Source of the DNA: an uncultured Eubacteriales bacterium
Lineage (GTDB): Bacteria > Bacillota > Clostridia > Peptostreptococcales > Anaerovoracaceae
DNA length: 42,650 nt
Direction: 5' to 3'
NCBI GenBank assembly: GCA_902774265.1
Contig: CACYHR010000019.1
Span: 1 to 42,650 of the forward strand
Under the pieces are notes generated by a model. That model was not told where the DNA came from, did not search any database, and saw only the letters and a list, made by a program, of their open reading frames with translations. A program made the position numbers and the translations under genes. Shown here one piece after another: positions 16,463 through 25,291 of this stretch. Position 1 is the stretch's first letter. Every line of letters begins with the position of its first letter.

Positions 16463-17806
16463 ATGGCATTCGAAGGATTATCGGAAAGATTACAGGGAGC
16501 GTTCAAGGACCTGAGAGGACAGGGCGTCGTATCGGAAAAAGACTTTGATAACGCGATGCGTGTCGTCAAGATGGCGCTGCTCGAGGCCGACGTCAACTTT
16601 AAGGTCGTAAAGGACTTTGTTGCGACTATCAAGGAAAAGGCGCTTGGCGCCGGAGTTCTCAAGAGTCTGACTCCGGATCAGATGGTGGTCAAGATCGTTA
16701 AGGACGAGATGGTTGACATGATGGGCGGCACAGGCTCAAAACTCACCTTTTCGCCTAGCGGATTCACAGTATTTATGCTGGTGGGTCTCCAGGGAACAGG
16801 AAAAACCACCACAGCAGGCAAACTTGCGGCATATCTTAAACAGACAGGTAAGCATCCGATGCTGGCTGCATGCGATATATACAGACCGGCAGCTATAGAT
16901 CAGCTTGAGATCGTAGGTAAGGCTGTAAATACGCCTGTATATGTTGACAGGGAATCGCATGATGCTGAAAAGATCGCTCTTGATGCGGTCAGGGAGGCAC
17001 AGCGCAGAGGTCTGAATGCAGTGATCATAGATACGGCTGGCCGTCTGCAGATAGACGAGCAGCTGATGGATGAACTCAAGACCATCAAGAAATCCGTAAA
17101 ACCACACGAGATACTTCTGGTTGTCGATGCTCTTACCGGTCAGGACGCAGTCAACATAGCAAAAGGATTCGATGATGCTCTCGGCGTTGATGGTATCATC
17201 ATGACCAAGATGGACGGTGACTCGCGCGGTGGTGCGGCCCTCTCGGTAAAAGCAGTCACAGGCAAGCCTATCAAGTTCATGGGTACAGGCGAGAAGTACA
17301 ATGCTCTCGAGCCTTTCCATCCTGACAGGATTGCATCCAGGATACTGGGAATGGGCGATGTCATGTCACTCATCGAGCAGGCTGAGAACGCACTCGAAGA
17401 GGATGAACTGATACAGCTTGAGCAGAAGATGCGCAAAAACAAATATGATCTTGAGGATTTCCTCACTCAGATGAGGCAGATCAACAAGCTTGGAGGTATC
17501 GGCAAGATCATCGACATGATACCGGGAATCTCCGCAGCGGATAAGAAAGGCATCGATCTTGAGCAGGGCAAAAAGGAACTTGCAAAAATGGAAGCGGTCA
17601 TCCTTTCTATGACACCAAAGGAAAGACGCAACCCGTCCATACTCAACGCTTCTAGGCGCAAGAGGATAGCAGCGGGATCCGGTCAGACTGTACAGACAGT
17701 TAATCAGGTCATGAAAAAGTACGAAGAAATGAAAAAGATGGCGAAGATCATGACCAATCCGAATTCCAAAATAGCGCGCGGTATGATGCGCAATCTGGGA
17801 TTCTGA
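16463..17806 (+). CDS. ffh: signal recognition particle protein Ffh (SRP54)
   Basis: The protein has 447 residues, full length. An N domain (1-85) is followed by the G domain with GLQGTGKTTT near 107-116, DTAGR near 190, TKMDG near 249, and GTGEK near 275. The methionine-rich M domain (about 300-447) contains the RNA-binding stretch MTPKERRNPSILNASRRKRI. Ffh binds 4.5S/6S RNA and signal sequences and docks with FtsY at the membrane. The ATG follows a GGAG site. Its place between ylxM and rpsP is the common Bacillota order. Confidence 0.98.
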   Translation: MAFEGLSERLQGAFKDLRGQGVVSEKDFDNAMRVVKMALLEADVNFKVVKDFVATIKEKALGAGVLKSLTPDQMVVKIVKDEMVDMMGGTGSKLTFSPSGFTVFMLVGLQGTGKTTTAGKLAAYLKQTGKHPMLAACDIYRPAAIDQLEIVGKAVNTPVYVDRESHDAEKIALDAVREAQRRGLNAVIIDTAGRLQIDEQLMDELKTIKKSVKPHEILLVVDALTGQDAVNIAKGFDDALGVDGIIMTKMDGDSRGGAALSVKAVTGKPIKFMGTGEKYNALEPFHPDRIASRILGMGDVMSLIEQAENALEEDELIQLEQKMRKNKYDLEDFLTQMRQINKLGGIGKIIDMIPGISAADKKGIDLEQGKKELAKMEAVILSMTPKERRNPSILNASRRKRIAAGSGQTVQTVNQVMKKYEEMKKMAKIMTNPNSKIARGMMRNLGF

Positions 17807-17849
17807 TGACAGATAAAATACTATGACGACAGATGCATCCCGCATCAAT

Positions 17850-17865
17850 GGAATCGATCGATTCC
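17850..17865. other. perfect 16-bp palindrome in the ffh-rpsP spacer
   Basis: GGAATCGATCGATTCC reads the same on both strands. The spacer also holds ATGGAAA and TTTCCAT 41 bases apart, a GGCTG/CAGCC hairpin near 17955, and ATCCATGATGGAT near 18010. The leader of rpsP is therefore probably structured. Confidence 0.6.
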
Positions 17866-18087
17866 GATACACATATCAATATTGTTACTAATGGAAACGC
17901 AGTGTTCAGAACAAATACGATAAATACGCATTTCCATAGATCCGTCAAAAGGATGGCTGAAGCGAAGACAGCCGGCTCATAGACGCAGGTCGTTATGATT
18001 CGCGCTGGCATCCATGATGGATATATACAGTAAATAAAACTAAACGATTTAAAATCAAGATCAAAGATCAACAGGAGGAAATCAAAA

Positions 18088-18330
18088 ATGGTAAAGATCA
18101 GACTTAAGAGAATGGGAGCACACAAGAAGCCTTTCTACAGAGTAGTTGTTGCAGATTCGAGAACACCTAGAAACGGTAAGTTCATCGAGGAGATCGGTAC
18201 ATACGATCCTCTGAAGAACCCTGCAGAGATCAAGATCGACAACGAAGCAGCTCAGAAATGGCTTGCTAACGGAGCTCAGCCTACAGATACTGTAAGAGCA
18301 CTTCTCAAAAAGTCAGGCGCTATCGAATAA
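18088..18330 (+). CDS. rpsP: 30S ribosomal protein S16
   Basis: The protein has 80 residues and begins [20 protein letters not shown], the diagnostic S16 N-terminus, followed by [17 protein letters not shown]. It is needed for 30S assembly. A strong AGGAGG site lies nine bases before the ATG. It is followed by khpA and rimM, the usual order. Confidence 0.98.
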   Translation: MVKIRLKRMGAHKKPFYRVVVADSRTPRNGKFIEEIGTYDPLKNPAEIKIDNEAAQKWLANGAQPTDTVRALLKKSGAIE

Positions 18331-18345
18331 GAAGGGAAGGAAACA

Positions 18346-18585
18346 ATGGGAAGTCTAGTAGAGGTAATTGCTAGAGCTCTTGTGTCCAGGCCTGACGAAG
18401 TAAAGGTCAGCGAAGAATCAGACGGAAAAAACGTTCTTGTGAAACTGCAGGTCGCAGACGAGGATATCGGTAAGATAATCGGCAAGTCCGGCCGCATCGC
18501 CAAGGCTATCAGGACTGTGGTCAAGGCTGCAGCAATTAAACAGAATCTAAGAGTTACGGTAGAGATCGTTGAAGAAGAAAACTAA
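18346..18585 (+). CDS. khpA: KH-domain RNA-binding protein KhpA
   Basis: The 79-residue protein consists of one KH domain with the nucleic-acid-binding loop GKIIGKSGRIAKAIR. KhpA pairs with KhpB (EloR/Jag) and affects cell elongation and division, probably through small or messenger RNAs. A GGAAGG site precedes the ATG. Its end overlaps the proposed start of rimM. Confidence 0.95.
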   Translation: MGSLVEVIARALVSRPDEVKVSEESDGKNVLVKLQVADEDIGKIIGKSGRIAKAIRTVVKAAAIKQNLRVTVEIVEEEN

Positions 18586-19108
18586 TTCAGAATTGGTCAA
18601 TATCGGCAGAGTCGGCAGTGCAGTGGGACTCAGAGGAGAATTCCGGGTCACACTGTATGCCCGGGATTCGGAAAACCTGAAGGAGGGCAAGGTCCTCCTT
18701 CTTAAGCATGCAAATAAAAATGCTTCTGCTGATGGGATCACTGCCGCGTGCTGCGGCGTAAGACTGCAAAAGAATACACCGGTAATCTGTATCGAAGGTG
18801 TTACAGACCGTACTGCTGCCGAGAATCTCAGAGGAATGGAAATATTCCTTTCTGCAGATGAACTGGATGAACTTCCTGAAGGCGAGCACTATGTGAGAGA
18901 TATAATAGGCTATACCGTGAGAGATACGGCAAGCGGCACTGATATAGGCACGCTCAGTGATGTAATACAGAACACGGCTCAGAGCATACTTGATGTGCGG
19001 ACAGATGAGGGCAGACAGATCCTGATACCGGCTGTCGATGCCTTCATGCGCGGCATTGACGACGAAGCAGGGATCATCAGCGTGGAACTGATACCGGGAT
19101 TTATTTAA
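18569..19108 (+). CDS. rimM: 16S rRNA processing protein RimM
   Basis: The protein has 179 residues from a TTG at 18569 that overlaps khpA by 17 bases. An alternative TTG at 18593 would give the more typical start MVNIGRVGSAVGLRGEFRV. The N-terminal beta-barrel is followed by the C-terminal PRC barrel with EHYVRDIIGYTV and RQILIPAVDAFM. RimM helps mature the 30S head and binds S19. Identity is firm, the exact start is not; no ATG is available. Confidence 0.92.
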   Translation: MKKKTNSELVNIGRVGSAVGLRGEFRVTLYARDSENLKEGKVLLLKHANKNASADGITAACCGVRLQKNTPVICIEGVTDRTAAENLRGMEIFLSADELDELPEGEHYVRDIIGYTVRDTASGTDIGTLSDVIQNTAQSILDVRTDEGRQILIPAVDAFMRGIDDEAGIISVELIPGFI

Positions 19109-19122
19109 AACCGAATATTTAT

Positions 19123-19848
19123 ATGAAGATAAATATCCTTACAATCTTTCCGGATATGTTTGCGCCTTTGAGGCAGAGTATGCTGGGAAGGGCTATAGAC
19201 AAGGGAATAATCGAACTGTCGGTTACAGACATCAGGGACTACACCGCTGATAAACACAATCGTGTGGATGATACTCCTTACGGCGGAGGCGCCGGAATGG
19301 TCATGCAGGTGCAGCCTATTATTGATGCCTGCAGATCTTCCGGGTATGGAGGACCTGTTCTCTATATGTCCCCGCGCGGGGAGATCCTGACGGGCGCTAT
19401 GGCAAAGGAATTGTCCGAAATGCCTGAAATAACCATTCTCTGCGGTCATTATGAAGGCGTAGATCAGAGAGTTCTGGATATGCTTGACGCAAGAGAGGTT
19501 TCGATCGGTGATTATGTGCTGACAGGCGGAGAACTGCCCGCAATGGTACTGGTGGATACAGTAGCGCGTTTTATTGAAGGAGTGCTTTCCGGAGAAGAGT
19601 CGGTTATGAATGAATCGATATATTCCGGACTGCTCGAATATCCCCAGTATTCAAAACCGAGAGAATACGAGGGTGAGCAGGTCCCGGAAATACTTCTTTC
19701 GGGCAATCACGGCGAAATCGATCTGTGGAGATGGGAGCAGTCACTGGCTCTGACCAGAGAAAGGCGGCCTGATCTCTTCGAAGAATACCTGAAAAAGCCG
19801 ATGAAACTCACTAAGAGGGAAAGAGCGATCCTGAATAAGTATCGGTAA
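19123..19848 (+). CDS. trmD: tRNA (guanine-N1-)-methyltransferase TrmD
   Basis: The protein has 241 residues and methylates G37 of tRNAs that read codons beginning with C, using S-adenosylmethionine. It shows the SPOUT trefoil-knot signatures: ILTIFPDMF, DDTPYGGGAGMVM, CGHYEGVDQRV and EVSIGDYVLTGGELPAM. The knot's SAM pocket is intact. It lies 14 bases after rimM. The rplS gene that usually follows trmD in Bacillota is not here; a terminator and a new promoter follow instead. Confidence 0.98.
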   Translation: MKINILTIFPDMFAPLRQSMLGRAIDKGIIELSVTDIRDYTADKHNRVDDTPYGGGAGMVMQVQPIIDACRSSGYGGPVLYMSPRGEILTGAMAKELSEMPEITILCGHYEGVDQRVLDMLDAREVSIGDYVLTGGELPAMVLVDTVARFIEGVLSGEESVMNESIYSGLLEYPQYSKPREYEGEQVPEILLSGNHGEIDLWRWEQSLALTRERRPDLFEEYLKKPMKLTKRERAILNKYR

Positions 19849-19881
19849 ATAACAGCAACACAAAATATTGTTAATGACCGA

Positions 19882-19912
19882 CCCCCGGATAGATGTATAT
19901 TGTATTCGGGGG
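19882..19912 (+). terminator. terminator after trmD
   Basis: CCCCCGGAT (19882-19890) pairs with ATTCGGGGG (19904-19912), with one G-U pair. The following T run is weak. Confidence 0.55.
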
Positions 19913-19929
19913 CTTGCATATTGTATAAT
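19900..19929 (+). promoter_or_regulatory. promoter of the HlyD-like/yggS/sepF genes
   Basis: TTGTAT (19900-19905), 18 bases, then a perfect TATAAT (19924-19929). It overlaps the descending arm of the terminator. Confidence 0.5.
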
Positions 19930-19930
19930 A

Positions 19931-20020
19931 TTGTCTGCATATACAACGGCATTGCCTCAATGCAGACAAGGCATGATCTACGGAGGCGAGTTCCTTCGAT
20001 AGAGTTCATCGAAGAGGAAC
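19931..20020 (+). promoter_or_regulatory. leader with alternative hairpins, the last covering the ribosome site
   Basis: TTGTCTGCAT (19931-19940) pairs with ATGCAGACAA (19960-19969). Within it GCATTG (19949-19954) pairs with CAATGC (19958-19963); both use the same downstream bases, so only one can form. A third stem, GTTCC plus TTCGAT (19990-20000) with ATCGAA (20008-20013) and GGAAC (20016-20020), buries the AGAGGA ribosome site directly before the ATG at 20022. Confidence 0.55.
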
Positions 20021-20021
20021 T

Positions 20022-21110
20022 ATGAGTAAAAAATGGTTTGCAGCATTGGGAATATATGTCGGGCTGATAATGATCTGTATCATTGCAGTTTATGCCGTTC
20101 CGTCTCTCAAAGGCATGCTGGACAGGAGCTATGTGGCTGAGAACGGCAGCCTGGATATCACGGACAAGGCATCTGCCTACATAGTACGTGATGAAACTGT
20201 TTATGTAGCAGGGAAGACCGGCACGATAAACAGACTGGCTGAGACGGACAAGCTGGTCAAGGCGGGCACGCGAGTGATCGAACTGACTGAAACAGATAAA
20301 GGAACAACACAGAAACTCAGTGACACCGGGGCTGATGCTGTTTCTACCCGCTATGTAGCTATCATTGACGAGCTGGATGATGAGGCGGTCGTCACCGAGT
20401 CCGGCAAATGTAAAAAAGCCGGCTATGTCAGCTATTTTGTGGATGGAGCAGAGGCTGCACTCGGAACGGATAAGTTGTCGGAACTGGATAAATCGGATCT
20501 TGAGACTTATTCTGCACGAAAGGCAGTTGAAACTCCGGTTCACAGCTGCACCAAAGGCGAACCTGTTTTTAAGGTAGTTAATAACAGCAAATGGTATCTG
20601 GTATTCTACCTGGATAATGCAAAAGCCGAAAAATATCACGAAGGCAGTTATGTAAGTATAGATGTCAACGGCGAAGCTGTCAGAGTGCAGGTAAGCGGAG
20701 TCTATAAAGGCGATGACACAGCTAAGATAATCCTCAAATGCAAATCTTTTTTTGATGGATTTCTGGAGGAGCGGAAACTCGACACGACTGTTACTGTGGC
20801 CAGTGCCGAGGGCCTCATGCTTCATGATTCGAGCATCGTAAAGAATGCTGAGGGACAAAAGGGCGTATTTATAAAGAACAAGATCGGCAAGCATCTATTC
20901 AGACCGATATCGGTCAAAGCTGATGACGGCGAAAATTGCGTAGTCTATTCAGATATTTATGTGGATGAGAACGGCAATTTTGTTGAGACCATCAGGACAT
21001 ATGATGAAATAGTTGAGCAGCCGACAGACGAGGATCTTAAGAGCATTGGCGCAGTTATTAAAGAGGATAAGGCTGATGATCAGGGCTCTGAAGAAGGTGA
21101 TAAAAAATGA
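20022..21110 (+). CDS. HlyD-like membrane-anchored protein
   Basis: The protein has 362 residues. An N-terminal transmembrane helix (about 6-27: WFAALGIYVGLIMICIIAVY) is followed by an extracellular part. This resembles HlyD/barrel-sandwich adaptor proteins that I know next to yggS and sepF in Clostridia. The barrel-like region lies at about 50-100 (GTINRLAETDKLVKAGTRVI), a beta-rich domain at 195-310, and a charged tail at 330-362. No transporter gene adjoins it, so an efflux role is unsupported; its place in a division-gene cluster suggests an envelope function. The ribosome site is inside a predicted hairpin. It overlaps yggS by four bases. Confidence 0.7.
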   Translation: MSKKWFAALGIYVGLIMICIIAVYAVPSLKGMLDRSYVAENGSLDITDKASAYIVRDETVYVAGKTGTINRLAETDKLVKAGTRVIELTETDKGTTQKLSDTGADAVSTRYVAIIDELDDEAVVTESGKCKKAGYVSYFVDGAEAALGTDKLSELDKSDLETYSARKAVETPVHSCTKGEPVFKVVNNSKWYLVFYLDNAKAEKYHEGSYVSIDVNGEAVRVQVSGVYKGDDTAKIILKCKSFFDGFLEERKLDTTVTVASAEGLMLHDSSIVKNAEGQKGVFIKNKIGKHLFRPISVKADDGENCVVYSDIYVDENGNFVETIRTYDEIVEQPTDEDLKSIGAVIKEDKADDQGSEEGDKK

Positions 21111-21826
21111 GTATCGAGCAAAGATACAAAGATATTGCAGAACGATATAAAGAAATCAGACAGAGAAAGGATGCGGCTGCTGTTCGCTGCGGACGCAACC
21201 CGGAAGATATAACGGTTATGGCGGTCACCAAGACGCATACGGCTGATGAGATAAATCAGGTCATAGAAGCCGGTGCGACAGATATTGGTGAAAACAGGGT
21301 GCAGGAACTGCTCGAAAAATACGAAAGCGTCAAACCGGTCAGATGGCATCTCATCGGTCATCTGCAGACAAACAAAGTAAAGAATATAATTGACAAGGTA
21401 GTAATGATCCATTCGGTGGATTCCATGCGTCTTGCCAGAGAGATAAATAAGAGATCGGCGGCAGCCGGGATCACAATGGATGTATTGATAGAGATCAATT
21501 CAGCCATGGAGGATACCAAGTCAGGTATTGCTGCGGAGGACCTCAGAGAACTGGTCACAGAGATTGCGGCTGAATGCAATAATATCCGTGTTCGCGGTAT
21601 AATGTGCATACCTCCGATGGCTGCGGAGCCTGAGGATGCCAGACCTTATTTCAGAGAAGCTGCAAAACTGTTCGAAGAAATGAAAGAGTGGCAGCTTCCG
21701 CAGGAAAGATTCTGCCCGGATACACTCTCGATGGGCATGTCGGGGGATTTCGAGGTAGCTGTTGAAGAGGGTTCAACGATAGTGAGAGTAGGCAGCTCGA
21801 TATTCGGACCCCGCAATTACAGATAG
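21107..21826 (+). CDS. yggS: YggS-family pyridoxal phosphate homeostasis protein (PLPBP)
   Basis: The protein has 239 residues with the alanine-racemase-like barrel fold of the family. The PLP lysine is in VMAVTKTH near residue 41. Other signatures are GENRVQELLEK, WHLIGHLQTNK, and the phosphate-binding end DTLSMGMSGDFEVAVEEGST, followed by VRVGSSIFG. It binds PLP and buffers vitamin B6 and amino-acid pools; no catalytic activity is established. Translation is probably coupled to the upstream gene through the ATGA overlap. Confidence 0.96.
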   Translation: MSIEQRYKDIAERYKEIRQRKDAAAVRCGRNPEDITVMAVTKTHTADEINQVIEAGATDIGENRVQELLEKYESVKPVRWHLIGHLQTNKVKNIIDKVVMIHSVDSMRLAREINKRSAAAGITMDVLIEINSAMEDTKSGIAAEDLRELVTEIAAECNNIRVRGIMCIPPMAAEPEDARPYFREAAKLFEEMKEWQLPQERFCPDTLSMGMSGDFEVAVEEGSTIVRVGSSIFGPRNYR

Positions 21827-21891
21827 CACGAACACAGGACGGCTCAAGTTGAATTATTTATGACTTAAACACACAGGAGGATGCAGCTGAA

Positions 21892-22434
21892 ATGAGTTTC
21901 ATGGATAAAATGAAAAACCTCGTAGGTATCGAGGAGTATGACGATGATGATTTCGATATCTCGCAGGCAGAGATAGACGCATACAAAAGACAGGCAATGT
22001 CACAGTCAGAGGCAGCTGCTCCTGCTGCTCACACGGAGCCTCCGGTCAATACAGGCATCAGTCCGCTGGCATTTACAGAGGTAGTGCCTCCGATGCAGTC
22101 GGCTCCGAAACCAATGACGGAGAGAGCGTCCATGAATCAGTCCGGCCCGTTCAAAATGGTAGTCATAGAGCCGAAGAGCCTGGACGAATGCCGCAAACTC
22201 GTAGATAATCTGAGAGCACGCAAACCGGTTATAATTAACCTCGAAAAGGTTGAGACTGAACTGGCGCGCAAGATGTTTGATTTTATGGGCGGTGCGACAT
22301 ATGCGCTGTCCGGCACAGTTCAAAGGGTAAACCAGAACATTTATATATTTGCTCCTAACAATGTCAACATCAAGGCGATGGTGGACAGAGCAACAGAATC
22401 CGGCAAACCTGCCAATTCCAGCCCGTGGAAATAA
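21892..22434 (+). CDS. sepF: cell division protein SepF
   Basis: The protein has 180 residues. A short amphipathic N-terminus (MSFMDKMKNLVGI) suits membrane binding. A flexible acidic/Pro linker follows. The C-terminal SepF domain (about 85-170) contains VVIEPKSLDECRKLVDNLR, KPVIINLEKVE and RKMFDFMGGATYALSG. SepF forms rings that tether FtsZ to the membrane and shape the septum. AGGAGG lies 11 bases before the ATG. The ylmG (yggT) and ylmH genes that often separate sepF from divIVA are absent. Confidence 0.97.
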   Translation: MSFMDKMKNLVGIEEYDDDDFDISQAEIDAYKRQAMSQSEAAAPAAHTEPPVNTGISPLAFTEVVPPMQSAPKPMTERASMNQSGPFKMVVIEPKSLDECRKLVDNLRARKPVIINLEKVETELARKMFDFMGGATYALSGTVQRVNQNIYIFAPNNVNIKAMVDRATESGKPANSSPWK

Positions 22435-22524
22435 TCACGGGAACTAAATTCGTGGAAATAACAGACACCGGATGTCCCCCCGCCTCCCTTAAACAGCATA
22501 TTCAGGCCGCGATGCCAATCGATA

Positions 22525-22544
22525 TTGATCGCCTTTGATCGCCA
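22525..22544. repeat. 10-bp tandem repeat in the sepF-divIVA spacer
   Basis: TTGATCGCCT is followed directly by TTGATCGCCA. The 214-bp spacer holds no other recognisable feature. Confidence 0.7.
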
Positions 22545-22648
22545 GCGATAGGTGACAATTACGCGGTGGCTATATTCGCTGAAGGGAGCCAAAAACAGTT
22601 ACTTCATAATAAGGCAGAAATACAGCAGAAAGGTAGGGTGTTCACACT

Positions 22649-23386
22649 ATGATAATGCCGATAGATATCGATAAAAAAGAATTCAGCCGCGATAAAAGAG
22701 GATACAATTCAAGAGAGGTTGACGAATTCCTGGATATCATCGTTGCGGATTATGAAAAGGTCCTTAACGACAACAGATCCATGGCGCACAAGATCAAATC
22801 TCTGGAAAAGCAGCTGGCAGAAGCGCAGAAAGACGATAATGCAATGCTGGAGACTCTCGAAACTGCTAAAAAACTTATGGCAGATATCTCGGCGAGCGCA
22901 GAGAGAAGAGCTGAGCTTATGATGAGAGATGCGGAGCTTGAGGCGGAGAACATGCTGCTTGATGCGAGAGTAAATGTCCGCAAACTTACTGATGAACATG
23001 CAGTCCTGACCGGCAAGGTCACAAGGCTCAAAAACAATTTCCGCAGAATGCTTGAAACAGAGCTCGCAAAGCTGGATGAGGATGAATTTGACATACTTCA
23101 GGATCTTGCGGATCTTGATAATACGGCTAATGCAGCATCGAAAGCTGTTGAACAGGTAAAACCTGCACCAAAAGCATCCACTCTGGTTGTGGCGGATAAA
23201 TCCGATTTCGAAACAGCTCAGACGGCGGCTGATGCAAAGATCGCAGCCAAGTCGACAATGGCAGTTCCTGAATCTGCGCCTGCGGTAAAGGATCTGGAGC
23301 ACGCTACGATTTCGGATCTCTCTGACAGTCTCAAGAAGATGGCGGAGGAACCTGCAACGATCAGCGACACCATCATCCTCAAATAA
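22649..23386 (+). CDS. divIVA: DivIVA-family cell division/polarity protein
   Basis: The protein has 245 residues. The N-terminal lipid-binding domain is diagnostic (PIDIDKKEFSRDKRGYNSRE, then VDEFLDIIVADYEKV). A long coiled coil (about 35-170) follows, with a low-complexity Ala/Lys tail to the end. DivIVA binds negatively curved membrane at septa and poles and recruits partners. The ATG at 22649 or the third codon ATG at 22655 may be used. The distance from sepF suggests its own or a read-through transcript. Confidence 0.93.
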   Translation: MIMPIDIDKKEFSRDKRGYNSREVDEFLDIIVADYEKVLNDNRSMAHKIKSLEKQLAEAQKDDNAMLETLETAKKLMADISASAERRAELMMRDAELEAENMLLDARVNVRKLTDEHAVLTGKVTRLKNNFRRMLETELAKLDEDEFDILQDLADLDNTANAASKAVEQVKPAPKASTLVVADKSDFETAQTAADAKIAAKSTMAVPESAPAVKDLEHATISDLSDSLKKMAEEPATISDTIILK

Positions 23387-23400
23387 TCTGTTGAAAGTAC

Positions 23401-23438
23401 ATTGGTCCTTTTATGCATTTTGTGCTGAAAGGACCAAT
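23401..23438 (+). other. long hairpin between divIVA and rqcH
   Basis: ATTGGTCCTTT (23401-23411) pairs perfectly with AAAGGACCAAT (23428-23438) across a 16-base loop. No T run follows, so it may regulate rqcH translation or be a weak terminator of divIVA. Confidence 0.6.
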
Positions 23439-23453
23439 ACTATACTTGGCGCT

Positions 23454-25178
23454 ATGGCTTACGATGGAATAATAACTTACGCAATATCAAAAGAACTGAC
23501 GGACAGGATCACTCTGGGCAAGATAGAAAAAGTCTATCAGCCGGCATCTGAGGAGATCCTTATACACATACATACGAGAAGCGGCAATGTTAAACTGTTC
23601 ATGTCATGCAACAGTCAGTCGGCAAGGGTGTGCCTGACTAAGGGCACTTACACCAATCCGGAACAGCCGCCCGCTTTTTGTATGCTTATGCGTAAGCATC
23701 TGCAGGGCGGGCGTATCACGGAGCTGAGACAACGTGAAAGTGAGCGCATCATCGAAATGGATATCGAAGCTCTCAACGAGCTGGGTTTTACCGTTTCGCG
23801 AAGGCTCATTATCGAGATAATGTCAAAACACAGCAATATTGTGCTTGTCGACATTGAATCAGGCAGGATAATTGATTCCATCAAGAGGATATCCATTGAT
23901 GTAAACAGATACAGACAGATACTGCCGGGCGTGATATATCAGTATCCTCCGGCTCAGGATAAGATTCCTTTCAGAGAAGTTACGGCAGATACCATGCTGC
24001 CGCATTCGGACCGAGCTCTGATGAACCGCATTGGCGGGATATCGCCTGCGATAAGCCGCGAGATGCTTGTAAACTGCTATGACAGGGAAGATGCATCGAT
24101 TGTTTCTCCGTGGCCGACACAGAGACTGCTCGAGATCGTCAATTCTGTCGATGACGGGAGCATGACGCCGCGTGTGTACATCGATGACAAGGGGACTCCG
24201 AGGGAATTTCACATCACCGATCTTTCGGAATACGAAGGCCTCGAAAGACGCGATTTCGGCAGCGTTTCCGAGTGCGTCGAATTTTTCTTTTCAAACAGGG
24301 AGGCTTCGAATTCGGTCAGACAGAAGGCTCAGCCGCTGCTCAAATCGGTACAGGCTTCTCTCAGCAAGGCTCTTCTTAAGAAAAAGAAGCTTTCGGAGGA
24401 TCTTCTGAGCGCGGAGAATTCCGATAAATACAGACTGTACGGTGAGCTGCTTACGGCGAATATCCACATGGTGAAGCCGGGTGCTCGCAAGGTGACTGTT
24501 ACAAATTATTATGACGGGAGCGATATAGATATCCCGCTGGATGAAAAGATAAATGCGGCCGCGAATGCGCAGAAGTATTTCAAGAAATACTCAAAGGCCA
24601 GGACGGCGATACACGAGAAAAAGGCGCAGCTTGAGGACAATGAGAGGGATATCGAATACCTTGAGTCTGTAATACAGAATATTGAGGCGGCAGACAATGT
24701 GCCGCTGCTCGAATCCATCAGGGACGAGCTTGAACATACCGGATATGTCCGCAGGCGTGCCAAGGCGTCTCAGCGTAAGCGCAGATCTGCAAAACCCGAG
24801 CCGATAAAATATACGCTCAGTGACGGCACCGGAGTTCTGGTTGGCCGCAACAACGTGGAGAATGATTATCTTACGATGAAGCTGGCGGCCAAGACCGATG
24901 TGTGGATGCATACAAAGGATATTCCGGGGTCGCATCTGATAATGCAGCTTGGAGAAGGCCGCAGCGTAGGCGATCTGCCTGCTGAACTCATATATGAGGC
25001 AGCATCGATAGCGGCATATCACAGCAAAGCCGGCGGAAGCAGCAATGTTCCGGTCGACTATGTACCTGTAAGATATGTTAAAAAACCTAACGGAGCCAAG
25101 CCGGGAATGGTGATTTTTACGCATAACAAAACAGTGTATGTTGAACCGAAGCTGCCGGAGGACGGCAAAAACAAGTAA
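23454..25178 (+). CDS. rqcH: ribosome-associated quality control protein RqcH (NFACT/Fbp family)
   Basis: The protein has 574 residues from the ATG at 23454 (MAYDGIITYAISKEL, the usual family start); 21 codons of upstream open frame overlap the hairpin and were dropped. The NFACT-N domain occupies about 1-270. A coiled-coil arm spans about 290-430. The NFACT-R domain (about 445-560) contains VLVGRNNVENDYLTMKLA and WMHTKDIPGSHLIM. RqcH binds stalled 50S-peptidyl-tRNA complexes and adds C-terminal alanine tails for degradation. It was formerly called fibronectin-binding protein. The residue pair that is DR in B. subtilis appears as ER (RESERII). Confidence 0.95.
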   Translation: MAYDGIITYAISKELTDRITLGKIEKVYQPASEEILIHIHTRSGNVKLFMSCNSQSARVCLTKGTYTNPEQPPAFCMLMRKHLQGGRITELRQRESERIIEMDIEALNELGFTVSRRLIIEIMSKHSNIVLVDIESGRIIDSIKRISIDVNRYRQILPGVIYQYPPAQDKIPFREVTADTMLPHSDRALMNRIGGISPAISREMLVNCYDREDASIVSPWPTQRLLEIVNSVDDGSMTPRVYIDDKGTPREFHITDLSEYEGLERRDFGSVSECVEFFFSNREASNSVRQKAQPLLKSVQASLSKALLKKKKLSEDLLSAENSDKYRLYGELLTANIHMVKPGARKVTVTNYYDGSDIDIPLDEKINAAANAQKYFKKYSKARTAIHEKKAQLEDNERDIEYLESVIQNIEAADNVPLLESIRDELEHTGYVRRRAKASQRKRRSAKPEPIKYTLSDGTGVLVGRNNVENDYLTMKLAAKTDVWMHTKDIPGSHLIMQLGEGRSVGDLPAELIYEAASIAAYHSKAGGSSNVPVDYVPVRYVKKPNGAKPGMVIFTHNKTVYVEPKLPEDGKNK

Positions 25179-25211
25179 GTTTTAAAGGTGCCCGTCCGGG
25201 ATGCCCGCAAC

Positions 25212-25281
25212 CAATCTTAAGAAAGCAATACCGAGCAATCAATACTGAGAAATCAGTATTAAGAAACCAATTTTAAGAGAG
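25212..25281. repeat. 14-bp degenerate tandem repeat upstream of lspA
   Basis: Five head-to-tail 14-bp units start at 25212, 25226, 25240, 25254 and 25268. The pattern is CAATNNTNAGAAAN (first unit CAATCTTAAGAAAG, last CAATTTTAAGAGAG). They end at the lspA ribosome site. Confidence 0.85.
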
Positions 25282-25291
25282 AGGAAAGTTT

